Source of the DNA: Allobogoriella alba
GTDB taxonomy: Bacteria > Actinomycetota > Actinomycetes > Actinomycetales > Actinomycetaceae
Direction: 5' to 3'
Assembly: GCF_042665525.1 (NCBI RefSeq)
Contig: NZ_JBHTCQ010000005.1
Coordinates: 238,083-302,082, forward strand
Length of the DNA: 64,000 bases
Shown: positions 17,972-24,975 of the stretch, piece after piece
Layout: every line of letters starts with the position of its first letter
Numbering within the stretch: the first letter of the stretch is position 1
The notes under the pieces: model-generated
What the model was told of the DNA's origin: nothing
What the model saw: only the letters and a program-made list of their open reading frames with translations
Databases searched by the model: none
Position numbers and translations under genes: made by a program

Positions 17972-18937
17972 ATGTCGGAGTCCGAGCCGGCGCGGCGTCG
18001 GGCGCGCACGAGCCGTGGCGGACGTCCCGCCACCTCCTCCGGCCCGCCCGCCGGGTACCGCGAGGAGCGCCTCGCCCGGATGCCGACCCTGGCATCGCTC
18101 TACGCGAAGGCCGTGGGGCGGACGGGGCGCCTGGTGCTCACCAAGCCGCGGGCCCGGGACCTCCCGGCGATCGCCCTGCGGGTCGACGGCGTCCGTGCCG
18201 AGGCAGCCCACCTCGCTGACTACCAGCACCTGGTCGGCGAGCCCGGCACGGACACGCTCCCGGCCGGGTACGTCCACATCCTCGCGTTCCCGCTCGCCAT
18301 GGCGGTCATGGTCCGCGAGGACTTCCCCCTGCAGGTCCTGGGCCTCGTCCACGTGGCCAACCGGGTCGAGCAGCGGCGGGCCCTCGAGCTGCACGACGCC
18401 GTGACCGTCCGGGCGTGGGCACAGGACGCTCGACGGCACCGTCGGGGCGTCACGGTGGACCTCGTCGTCGAGGTCACCGCCGGCGAGGAGGTCGCCTGGC
18501 GCGGGGTGTCCACCTACCTGGCCAAGGGCCGGATCCCCGCGGGGCTGACGGTCGGCGAGCCCACCACGCGCGAGCACGAGCCCGGCGAGACGGCCATCCC
18601 CTCCGCCCCCACCGCGGTGTGGCGGCTGACCGCGCGCGACACAGCCCGCTACGCGGAGGTCTCGGGCGACCGCAACCCGATCCATGTCTCGCGCCTGGGC
18701 GCGCGCCTCTTCGGCTTCCGCCGGCCGATCGCGCACGGCATGGACACCGCCGCGCGGGCACTCGCCGGGACACCGGCTCCCCTGCGGCGCAAGCCGTTCG
18801 CCTGGTCGGTCGAGTTCGGCAGGCCCGTGCTGCTGCCGGCGACCGTCGCGTACGCCACGACACCCGACGGCGGGTTCGTCCTGTGGGGCCGGCGCTCCGG
18901 GGCGGTGCACCTCACCGGGAGCATCACGCCGCTGTAA
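17972..18937 (+). CDS. MaoC-family (R)-hydratase, HtdX-like
   Basis: This 321-residue protein has an N-terminal hotdog-like half and a C-terminal hotdog with the hydratase motif: YAEVSGDRNPIHVS about residues 225-240 and RRPIAHGMD shortly after, holding the catalytic Asp and His. It would hydrate trans-2-enoyl thioesters to (R)-3-hydroxyacyl thioesters. I chose ATG 17972 with a GAGGTGGG ribosome site; a GTG at 17915 overlapping the fabG4 stop would add 19 residues. It is the last gene of the thiolase-fabG4-maoC operon, and a GC-rich hairpin follows 22 bp after its stop. Confidence 0.87.
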   Translation: MSESEPARRRARTSRGGRPATSSGPPAGYREERLARMPTLASLYAKAVGRTGRLVLTKPRARDLPAIALRVDGVRAEAAHLADYQHLVGEPGTDTLPAGYVHILAFPLAMAVMVREDFPLQVLGLVHVANRVEQRRALELHDAVTVRAWAQDARRHRRGVTVDLVVEVTAGEEVAWRGVSTYLAKGRIPAGLTVGEPTTREHEPGETAIPSAPTAVWRLTARDTARYAEVSGDRNPIHVSRLGARLFGFRRPIAHGMDTAARALAGTPAPLRRKPFAWSVEFGRPVLLPATVAYATTPDGGFVLWGRRSGAVHLTGSITPL

Positions 18938-18945
18938 GGGCGCAC

Positions 18946-19164
18946 ATGTCCACACTTCCGGCCGTGCCGCGGCGTCGCGGCGCACGGCCGGGACCGGTGC
19001 GCGCGCCGTCCGCTGACGTGCCGTGTTGCGTGTCGAGACAACTCCCGTTCACCCAACGGACAGAGTTATCCACCGGCGCTGTCCACACCCTTGTGCACAT
19101 ACACACAGTCACCGGAAAGACCCTGTGGACACCCGGTTTCGCCGTCGAGCGGGGGTGCTCCACA
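18946..19164. promoter_or_regulatory. Cluster of DnaA-box-like 9-mers
   Basis: Against TTGTCCACA or TTATCCACA the following have one mismatch: ATGTCCACA (18946-18954), TTATCCACC (19066-19074), CTGTCCACA (19079-19087), TTGTGCACA (19091-19099) and TGTGGACAC (19124-19132, read on the minus strand as GTGTCCACA). TGCTCCACA (19156-19164) has two. Four lie within 67 bp. There is no dnaA or dnaN gene nearby, so this is not the usual oriC; a DnaA-titrating or regulatory site is the more likely reading. Confidence 0.45.
18960..18989 (+). terminator. Hairpin after maoC, terminator-like without T-tract
   Basis: GGCCGTGC and GCACGGCC pair perfectly around a 14-nt centre that can itself pair (CGCG/CGCG). 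It starts 22 bp after the maoC stop. There is no poly-T run, which is usual for very GC-rich actinomycetes. Confidence 0.5.
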
Positions 19165-19181
19165 TCACCACGGACGAGCAC

Positions 19182-19212
19182 TTGCGCTTGACGTAACGTC
19201 AACCGGCAGGGT
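19182..19212 (+). promoter_or_regulatory. MerR-type promoter with central operator
   Basis: TTGCGC (19182-19187) and CAGGGT (19207-19212) are separated by 19 bp, the long spacer typical of MerR-controlled promoters. The spacer contains the perfect inverted repeat TTGACGTAACGTCAA (19188-19202). The TipA-like gene starts 39 bp downstream, so autoregulation is likely. Confidence 0.6.
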
Positions 19213-19250
19213 GGTTCCCGATCGATCCGGACGACGGAAGGAGCTTGGTG

Positions 19251-20021
19251 ATGGACGCGACCGAGTGGTCGATCCACGAGGTCACCCGGGCGACCGGGGT
19301 CACGAGCCGGACCTTGCGTCACTACGACCAGATCGATCTGCTCAGCCCGACCAGGACTGGCGCGGGCGGTCTGCGGTACTACGACGAGGACGCACTCGTG
19401 CGCCTGCAGCGCATCCTGCTGCTGCGCGAGCTCGGTCTCGCCCTGCCGACGATCGCCCAGGTCCTCCAGGGAGAGCAGGACACCGTCGAGGCGTTGCGCA
19501 CGCACCTGAAGCTCCTCGAGCAGGAGCGGGAGAGGGTCGCGCGTCAGATCGCCTCGGTACGTCGAACCATCGAGAAGAAGGAAGGAGGTGCACGACTCGT
19601 GGCACAGGACATGTTCGACGGGTTCGATCACACGCAGTACAAGGATGAGGTCGTCCAGCGCTGGGGGTCGGAGGCCTATGCGGCCGGCGACCGCTGGTGG
19701 CGCGGCCTCAGCGAGACCGACCGGACCGCCTGGAAGCAGGCCGCCGAGAAGCTCGCGACGGACTGGTCCGCGGCCGCCGAGCGCGGCACGGACCCGGCGA
19801 GTGCCGAGGCTCAGGACCTCGCCCGCCGCCACGTGGAGTGGCTGCGCGGGATCCCCGGCACGCCTGGGTACGGAGCCGAGCCGGTTCGTGAGTACATCCT
19901 CGGCCTCGCCGAGATGTACGTGACCGACGCGCGGTTCGGCGCCAACTACGGCGGGACCACGGGCGCGGAGTTCGTCCGGGACGCGCTGCGCGTCTACGCG
20001 GACGAGCACATCCCGGCGTAA
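19251..20021 (+). CDS. MerR-family regulator with TipAS ligand domain (TipAL-like)
   Basis: This 256-residue protein has a MerR winged helix (residues 7-70, with TSRTLRHYDQIDLL), a dimerising coiled coil (about 75-112) and a C-terminal TipAS antibiotic-recognition domain (DHTQYKDEV..., WW and helical repeats, 120-250). TipAL of Streptomyces binds thiopeptides and activates its own promoter. GGAAGGAG precedes ATG 19251; GTG and TTG codons just upstream are also in frame. A second, perfect ribosome site inside the gene (19582-19590) precedes an in-frame GTG at 19599. This would yield a free 140-residue TipAS-like ligand domain. Confidence 0.9.
   Translation: MDATEWSIHEVTRATGVTSRTLRHYDQIDLLSPTRTGAGGLRYYDEDALVRLQRILLLRELGLALPTIAQVLQGEQDTVEALRTHLKLLEQERERVARQIASVRRTIEKKEGGARLVAQDMFDGFDHTQYKDEVVQRWGSEAYAAGDRWWRGLSETDRTAWKQAAEKLATDWSAAAERGTDPASAEAQDLARRHVEWLRGIPGTPGYGAEPVREYILGLAEMYVTDARFGANYGGTTGAEFVRDALRVYADEHIPA
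19582..19590 (+). promoter_or_regulatory. Internal Shine-Dalgarno for a TipAS-like short product
   Basis: AAGGAGGTG, fully complementary to the 16S rRNA tail, lies 8 nt before GTG 19599, which is codon 117 of the TipAL-like frame. Streptomyces tipA makes TipAS from an internal start at the same domain boundary (codon 110), which supports real use. Confidence 0.65.
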
Positions 20022-20032
20022 ATCGGCTGGGA

Positions 20033-20073
20033 CGCCGCGGGCATGCCTCGTACTCTCGGGCATGCCCGCGGCG
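20033..20073. promoter_or_regulatory. 14-bp perfect inverted repeat around a -10 box
   Basis: The arm CGCCGCGGGCATGC (20033-20046) and its exact complement (20060-20073) flank a 13-nt spacer that contains TACTCT (20051-20056), a fitting -10 hexamer for the araC gene that begins at 20094. It could be an operator or a terminator for the TipA-like gene 12 bp upstream. The position around a -10 box favours an operator. Confidence 0.5.
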
Positions 20074-20093
20074 CGTGCGGCAAGGAGGGTGCG

Positions 20094-20813
20094 ATGGTGC
20101 TCCAGAGCGAGGACCGGCCTTCCGGCTCCCCGTGCGTCGAGCGGGTCTGGCGCGGGCACATCAGCGGTCTGCAGCGCATGAGCTCCGTCGCAGCCTCGAC
20201 CTGGGAGCTGGTGTTCTGGGACGACGGCGGGATCCCACGCGTCAGCGTGCGTGGGCCGGAGACCGTCGCCACCACGGTCGAGACCGACGTGGAGTCCGCC
20301 TCTTGGGGCATCATCTTCCGTCACGGCACGACGATGCCGCATCTGCCGGTCGCCCGGCTGGTGGACTCCGAGGTCGAGAGTCCGCACGTGACGGCGCGCA
20401 CGTTCGTGCTGCGGAGTGAGGAGTGGGAGACCCCGACGTACGACAACGCCGAGGTCTTCGTGGACCGCTTGGTACGCGCCGGCGTCCTCGCGCGCGACCC
20501 ACTCGTCGCGGATGTCCTCGCCGGGGACCGCGCGCGGCTCGGGGCCCGGTCGGTGCAACGCCGGGTGCGGGCGGCGACGGGCCTGACGCAGGGTGCCATC
20601 CGCCAGATCGAGCGCGCCCGCGAGGCGACCATGCTGCTGCGTGGGGGCACGGCCGCGCTCGATGTCGTCCACGGGCTCGGGTACTACGACCAGCCGCACC
20701 TGGCGCGTTCGCTCTCCCGTTTCATCGGGCGAACGGCCACGGAGCTGCGCCAGCACCGGGCTGAGGAACCGATGTCGCTTCTGTACAAGATCGGGGACGG
20801 CCGGCCTGCCTAG
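20094..20813 (+). CDS. AraC-family transcriptional regulator
   Basis: This is a 239-residue regulator. The N-terminal half is a variable sensing domain with paired beta strands (TWELVFWDD, ASWGIIFRHG). The C-terminal half has the double helix-turn-helix: GARSVQRRVRAATGLTQGAI and DVVHGLGYYDQPHLARSLSRFIG. A perfect AAGGAGGG site precedes ATG 20094. The next gene, a DHFR-like reductase, has its own -10 overlapping this stop codon, so it is a likely target or merely a neighbour. Confidence 0.88.
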   Translation: MVLQSEDRPSGSPCVERVWRGHISGLQRMSSVAASTWELVFWDDGGIPRVSVRGPETVATTVETDVESASWGIIFRHGTTMPHLPVARLVDSEVESPHVTARTFVLRSEEWETPTYDNAEVFVDRLVRAGVLARDPLVADVLAGDRARLGARSVQRRVRAATGLTQGAIRQIERAREATMLLRGGTAALDVVHGLGYYDQPHLARSLSRFIGRTATELRQHRAEEPMSLLYKIGDGRPA

Positions 20814-20816
20814 CGT
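20811..20816 (+). promoter_or_regulatory. Putative -10 box for the DHFR-like gene
   Basis: TAGCGT overlaps the araC stop codon TAG and lies about 40 nt before the next ATG, which has an AAGGAGA ribosome site. Confidence 0.35.
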
Positions 20817-20856
20817 GTGCCCGACGTCGCGAGGCGCGACAGCAAGGAGAGCACGA

Positions 20857-21420
20857 ATGGGAACGGTTGCACTCACCGAGTTCATCTCGCTCGACGGCGT
20901 GGTCGAGGCTCCCGGGGGCGAGGATTTCCGGCACAAGGACTGGAGCTTCCGGTTCGACCGCGGAGAGGACGGCGACCGGTTCAAGGTCGACGAGGCCCTG
21001 GGGGCCGCCGCACTCCTCATCGGCCGGACGACATACGACTCCTTCGCCGATGCCTGGCCGGGGCGGCAGGGCGACCTCGCCGAGAAGTACAACACCATGC
21101 CCAAGTACGTCGTCTCCTCCACCCTCACCGACCCGACGTGGCAGCACACGGAGGTGATTACCGGCGACATCACGGCCGAGGTGGTCCGGCTGAAGGACGA
21201 GATCGACGGCGAGCTCCAGGTCCCTGGCAGCATCCGGCTGGCCCAGTACCTCCTCGCGCACGACCTCGTCGACGTCATCCGGCTGATGACCTTCCCGGTC
21301 GTCCTCGGCACCGGCCGGAGGCTCTTCGGCGAGGCGCACGACCTCACCACGTGGACGCTGACGGAGGCCCGCCGGGTCGGCGCGGACATCCTCGTGACAG
21401 AGCACCGCCGGGCGCATTGA
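20857..21420 (+). CDS. Dihydrofolate reductase-family (RibD C-terminal-like) protein
   Basis: This 187-residue protein has the RibD_C/DHFR-like Rossmann fold common in actinomycetes: TEFISLDGVVEAPGG at the start, the nucleotide-binding LLIGRTTYDSF block (about 48-60), KYVVSSTL, and VPGSIRLAQ.LL.HDLVD near 125. These proteins bind NADPH; most have no known substrate, and it is not the housekeeping folA type. AAGGAGA precedes the ATG. Confidence 0.85.
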   Translation: MGTVALTEFISLDGVVEAPGGEDFRHKDWSFRFDRGEDGDRFKVDEALGAAALLIGRTTYDSFADAWPGRQGDLAEKYNTMPKYVVSSTLTDPTWQHTEVITGDITAEVVRLKDEIDGELQVPGSIRLAQYLLAHDLVDVIRLMTFPVVLGTGRRLFGEAHDLTTWTLTEARRVGADILVTEHRRAH

Positions 21421-21475
21421 CACCTCGGCCGTCCGTCACCGCCCGGGCGTAAAACACCGGGACGTCGCGCGGCTC

Positions 21476-21495
21476 GGCTCCGTAACCTCGGAGCC
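21476..21495 (+). promoter_or_regulatory. 7-bp inverted repeat framing a leaderless -10 box
   Basis: GGCTCCG (21476-21482), TAACCT (21483-21488) and CGGAGCC (21489-21495) directly abut the ATG at 21496. TAACCT fits a -10 box and the 7-nt gap fits leaderless initiation. The same bases could be an operator or, if transcription starts upstream, a hairpin hiding the start codon. Confidence 0.5.
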
Positions 21496-23151
21496 ATGCC
21501 CGCAGCGCTGCACGCCTCCGACCTGGGCGCATCCCGGGGGGCACGCCGGCTGTTCACCGGTCTGACGTTCACCGTCGCCCGTGGTGACGTGTGGGGGCTG
21601 GTGGGCGCCAACGGCGCCGGGAAGTCGACCCTCCTGACCGTCCTCGCCGGGCTCCCGACGACGGCGGCCGTCGAGGGCCAGGTGACCCTCGCGCCGCCCG
21701 GGGCGACCGTCGGGTACCTGACGCAGGAACCCGAGCGCCGGCCCGGCGAGACCGTCCTCGACCTGCTCCGCCGTCGGACCGGCGTCGCGGCCGCCGCGGA
21801 CCGCATGGACGCCGCGGCGCGGACGATGGCGGATCGGCCGGAGGACACCGCGGCCGGCGAGGAGTACGCCATCGCCCTGGAGCGGTGGCTCGCGCTGGGC
21901 GGAGCGGACCTGGAGGAGCGTGCCGCGGCCGCACTCGCCGACGTCGGACTCGGCGCCGCGCCATCGGCCCGCACCACCTCGCTCTCCGGTGGCGAGGCGG
22001 CACGTGCGGGCCTGGCCGCCCTCCTGATCGCCCGCTACGACGTCCTTCTGCTGGACGAACCGACGAACGACCTCGACCTGGCCGGCCTGGACCGGCTCGA
22101 ACGGTTCGTCGCGGAGTCGCCGGCGCCGATGGTGGTGGTCAGCCACGACCGCGAGTTCCTCGCCCGATGTGTCACGGGGGTCGTGGAGCTGGACGTCGCC
22201 CAGCAACAGGTGCACGTCTTCGACGGCGGCTACCAGGACTACCTGACCGAGCGTGAGATCGCTCGAACCCACGCCCGCGAGGCGTACGAGGAGTACGCCG
22301 GGCGCGTCGAGTCCCTTCGAGACCGGATCCAGACCCAGAAGTCGTGGGTGGACAAGGGCGTACGGAACGCGCGGCGGAAGGCACCCGACGGTGACAAGCA
22401 CATCAAGCAGCGCAAGCTGGCCCGCACAGAGAAGCAGGCCGCCAAGGTGAGCCAGTCCGAGCGAGCCCTGGAGCGGCTCGAGCGGGTGGAGGAGCCGCGC
22501 AAGGAGTGGGAGCTGCGGATGTCGATCGCGCAGGCTCCCCGCAGCGGCGCCGTCGTGGCGGTGCTCGACTCCGCCGTCGTGCGGCGCGGCGCCTTCGTGC
22601 TGGGCCCCGTCACCGCGCAGGTCGAGTTCGGCGACCGGGTGGTCCTCACCGGTGCCAACGGTGCCGGGAAGACCACCCTGCTGGACCTGCTTCTCGGGCG
22701 GGTGGCCCCCGATGAGGGGCGCGCGTCCCTCGGCGCCGGCGTTGCGGTCGGGGAGATCGACCAGGCGCGAGCGGCCTTCTCCGGCACGGAGTCCGTGGCG
22801 GAACGGTTCGGTGCGTTGCTGCCTGACTGGCCGGAGGCGAAGGTCCGCACCCTGCTGGCGAAGTTCGCGCTCGGCGGCGAGCATGCCCTGCGCCCGGCCG
22901 GGTCCCTCTCGCCGGGCGAGCGGACCCGGGCCGGCCTGGCGCTGCTGCAGGCACGCGGGACGAACCTGCTGGTGCTCGACGAGCCCACGAACCACCTCGA
23001 CCTGCCCGCGATCACGCAGCTGGAGCAGGCCGTCGAGTCCTTCCCCGGCACCGTCCTGCTCGTCACGCACGACCGGCGGATGCTGCAGGAGGTTCGGGCG
23101 ACCCGCCGCTGGGACGTGGCGGCGGGCCGGCTCAGCGAGACGCTGGTCTGA
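21496..23151 (+). CDS. ABC-F family ATPase
   Basis: This 551-residue soluble protein has two ABC domains and no membrane spans: Walker A GANGAGKST (about 37-45) and GANGAGKTT (about 387-395), signatures LSGGE and LSPGE, and Walker B LLLDEPTNDLDL and LVLDEPTNHLDL. The two are joined by a charged linker (KKAPDGDKHIKQRK-like region, 295-330). ABC-F proteins act on ribosomes; some give resistance to macrolide, lincosamide or pleuromutilin drugs, others tune translation. The neighbours are two drug-sensing-type regulators, so a resistance role is possible but unproven. No ribosome site is visible; a leaderless start is likely. Confidence 0.92.
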   Translation: MPAALHASDLGASRGARRLFTGLTFTVARGDVWGLVGANGAGKSTLLTVLAGLPTTAAVEGQVTLAPPGATVGYLTQEPERRPGETVLDLLRRRTGVAAAADRMDAAARTMADRPEDTAAGEEYAIALERWLALGGADLEERAAAALADVGLGAAPSARTTSLSGGEAARAGLAALLIARYDVLLLDEPTNDLDLAGLDRLERFVAESPAPMVVVSHDREFLARCVTGVVELDVAQQQVHVFDGGYQDYLTEREIARTHAREAYEEYAGRVESLRDRIQTQKSWVDKGVRNARRKAPDGDKHIKQRKLARTEKQAAKVSQSERALERLERVEEPRKEWELRMSIAQAPRSGAVVAVLDSAVVRRGAFVLGPVTAQVEFGDRVVLTGANGAGKTTLLDLLLGRVAPDEGRASLGAGVAVGEIDQARAAFSGTESVAERFGALLPDWPEAKVRTLLAKFALGGEHALRPAGSLSPGERTRAGLALLQARGTNLLVLDEPTNHLDLPAITQLEQAVESFPGTVLLVTHDRRMLQEVRATRRWDVAAGRLSETLV

Positions 23152-23244
23152 CCTGGCCTGACCGGCGGACGGCACCGCCACGCCGGACCTACACTGCGAG
23201 ACAGAGACGGCCGGAACGGCCGCCGATCCTGACGGGGGTGACTC

Positions 23245-24369
23245 GTGCGGGTTGCGGTCCCACGAGAGGTCAAGGACAACGAGTTCCGGGTGGCGATCAC
23301 ACCGGCGGGCGTGCACGAGCTCACGCAGCACGGCCACGAGGTCGGGATCCAGACGGGCGCCGGCGTCGGCTCCGCCATCCCGGACGAGGAGTACGTCGCG
23401 GCCGGCGCCACGATCCTGCCTGGGCCGGACGAGACGTGGGACTACGGCGAGCTCGTGCTCAAGGTCAAGGAGCCGGTCGCCGAGGAGTACCACCGGATGC
23501 GCGAGGGCCAGGTGCTCTTCACCTATCTGCACCTGGCGGCCGACCGTCGGCTCACCGAGGTGCTGATGGAACGCCGGGTGACGGCGGTGGCGTACGAGAC
23601 CGTCGAGCTCACCGACGGCTCGCTGCCGCTGCTGGCGCCGATGAGCGAGGTGGCCGGCCGGCTCGCGCCGCAGGTGGGCGCGCACACGCTGATGAGCGTG
23701 CAAGGCGGCCGCGGTGTCCTCATGGGCGGTGTACCGGGAGTGCACGCGGCAAAGGTCGTGGTGATCGGTGCCGGGGTCTCGGGCATGAACGCGGCCGCGA
23801 TCGCCATCGGCATGCAGGCCGAGGTCATCCTCCTCGACCGCGACGTGGCCAAGCTCCGGCACGCGGACGCGATCTACCAGGGGCACTGCAGAACGGTCGC
23901 GTCCAACGCGTTCGAGGTCGACCGGGCGATCGCGGACGCCGACCTCGTCATCGGAGCGGTGCTCGTCCCAGGGGCCCGGGCGCCCCGGCTGGTGAGCAAC
24001 GAGCAGGTCGGCCGGATGAAGGCCGGGAGCGTCGTGGTCGACATCGCCGTGGACCAGGGCGGTTGCTTCGAGGACACCCGGCCGACGACGCACGCGGACC
24101 CGACCTATCGGGTGCACGAGACGATGTTCTACTGCGTGGCGAACATGCCGGGCGCCGTGCCGCACACCTCGACCTACGCATTGACCAACGTCACGCTGCC
24201 CTACGTCGTCGCGCTCGCCGGGTACGGCTGGCAGCGGGCGATGCGAGCCGATCCCGCACTGGCCAAGGGCCTGAACACCCACGCCGGCTCACTGGTGTGC
24301 GAGCCGGTCGCCACCGCGCACGGGATCCCGGCGACGTCCCTGCGGGACGTGCTGGCGGACACTCCCTAG
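23245..24369 (+). CDS. ald: Alanine dehydrogenase
   Basis: This 374-residue enzyme interconverts L-alanine and pyruvate plus ammonia with NAD. Conserved features are MRVAVPREVKDNEFRVA at the N-terminus, catalytic lysine in LKVKEP (about 75), histidine in YLHLAAD (about 96), the NAD loop VVIGAGVSGMNAA and DIAVDQGGCFE near 270. The length matches the family (about 370). The GTG start follows GGGGG; TACACT at 23190-23195 is a possible -10. The stop codon overlaps that of the convergent whiB gene (CTAG). Confidence 0.95.
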   Translation: MRVAVPREVKDNEFRVAITPAGVHELTQHGHEVGIQTGAGVGSAIPDEEYVAAGATILPGPDETWDYGELVLKVKEPVAEEYHRMREGQVLFTYLHLAADRRLTEVLMERRVTAVAYETVELTDGSLPLLAPMSEVAGRLAPQVGAHTLMSVQGGRGVLMGGVPGVHAAKVVVIGAGVSGMNAAAIAIGMQAEVILLDRDVAKLRHADAIYQGHCRTVASNAFEVDRAIADADLVIGAVLVPGARAPRLVSNEQVGRMKAGSVVVDIAVDQGGCFEDTRPTTHADPTYRVHETMFYCVANMPGAVPHTSTYALTNVTLPYVVALAGYGWQRAMRADPALAKGLNTHAGSLVCEPVATAHGIPATSLRDVLADTP

Positions 24370-24704
24370 GAGGCCTGGGCGCGCGCCCGCTCGAGCGCCT
24401 GCACCGCGCGGCGTGGTGCGCGACGCACCGGCAGCTCGACCTCGTTCTCCGGGTCGGCGAGCCACTCGTCCCAGTTCCGCACCTCCGGGTGCGAGCGCAG
24501 CATCGCCCGGCGCTCCCGCTCGGTCATGCCGCCCCAGACGCCGTACTCGATCTGCGAGTCGAGCGCCTCCGCGAGGCACTGCATCCGGACGGGGCAGCCG
24601 AAGCACATCTCACGGGCGGCACGCTGGGCCGCTCCTCGGACGAAGAAGAACTCAGGTTCTTTCTTGACGCAGGCGGCGCTGCCTGCCCAGGCCCGACCGT
24701 CCAT
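24366..24704 (-). CDS. WhiB-family Fe-S regulator (WblA/WhiB4-like)
   Basis: This 111-residue protein has four cluster-binding cysteines at C12, C34, C37 and C43 (C-x21-C-x2-C-x5-C), followed by GVWGG (55-59) and a basic region. WhiB proteins hold a 4Fe-4S cluster and act with the primary sigma factor. The FVRGAAQR and GGMTERERRA..R.HPEV segments recall WblA of Streptomyces and WhiB4 of mycobacteria, which sense redox state and control development or oxidative stress. I chose ATG 24704 for its AAGGAG site. An 8-bp hairpin lies in the leader. Confidence 0.92.
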   Translation of the reverse strand: MDGRAWAGSAACVKKEPEFFFVRGAAQRAAREMCFGCPVRMQCLAEALDSQIEYGVWGGMTERERRAMLRSHPEVRNWDEWLADPENEVELPVRRAPRRAVQALERARAQAS

Positions 24705-24725
24705 CACTAGCTCCTTGAGACCTGC

Positions 24726-24748
24726 CGCGACGCGGAGGGTGCGTCGCG
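24726..24748 (-). promoter_or_regulatory. Hairpin in the whiB leader
   Basis: CGCGACGC and GCGTCGCG (8 bp, perfect) enclose a 7-nt loop, 22-44 nt before the whiB start codon and just upstream of its AAGGAG site. It could protect the mRNA end or regulate translation. Confidence 0.4.
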
Positions 24749-24975
24749 ATCGGTGTGAAGGTAACCCGGCGTTCACCCCGGGCCGGATGGCTTAATCGGT
24801 GTAGTGCCGTCCTTGCGACCAGACTGTGACCATTGCAACGCTTCTGCGTCGATCCAGCAGGTCAGAGCGGTGCCGCGGGCGCGCACGGGCCTCGCTCGCG
24901 CGAGGTGCGGACGCCGTCGGGCCTGGCCGCGTCAGCCCGGGTGCGGTGGTGCGTTCGGCCCGGGGCGGTGGCTCG
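24749..24975. other. Non-coding region between whiB and purQ
   Basis: No gene is visible. A short inverted repeat, CCTCGC TCGC GCGAGG (24890-24905), lies 70 bp after the purQ stop and may end purQ transcription; it has no T-run. The whiB promoter must lie in the 24750-24830 part, but I see no hexamer pair I would defend. Confidence 0.4.

Larger units (their letters stand above)
18938..19250. other. Non-coding 313-bp region between maoC and the TipA-like gene
   Basis: I find no convincing gene here. The region holds a strong hairpin (18960-18989), six 9-mers close to the DnaA box consensus (18946-19164) and the MerR-type promoter (19182-19212). Its middle part (19060-19140) is visibly richer in A and T than the surroundings. 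Confidence 0.7.

Noticed and set aside
18946..19164. Calling the DnaA-box cluster the chromosomal origin
   Set aside because: No dnaA, dnaN, rpmH or parAB gene lies in the window, and no AT-rich unwinding element is clear.
21496..23151. Naming the ABC-F gene as a specific antibiotic resistance determinant
   Set aside because: The inter-domain linker, which decides drug class, cannot be matched by eye. Housekeeping ABC-F proteins look the same.
18924..24282. Very long open frames antisense to the araC, ABC-F and ald genes (over 900 codons)
   Set aside because: They are shadows caused by high GC and low stop-codon density. Their composition is Arg/Gly/Pro-rich with no family motifs, and the opposite strand holds well-conserved genes.
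24777..24975. Small protein gene on the plus strand upstream of purQ
   Set aside because: Possible short frames lack ribosome sites and have random composition.
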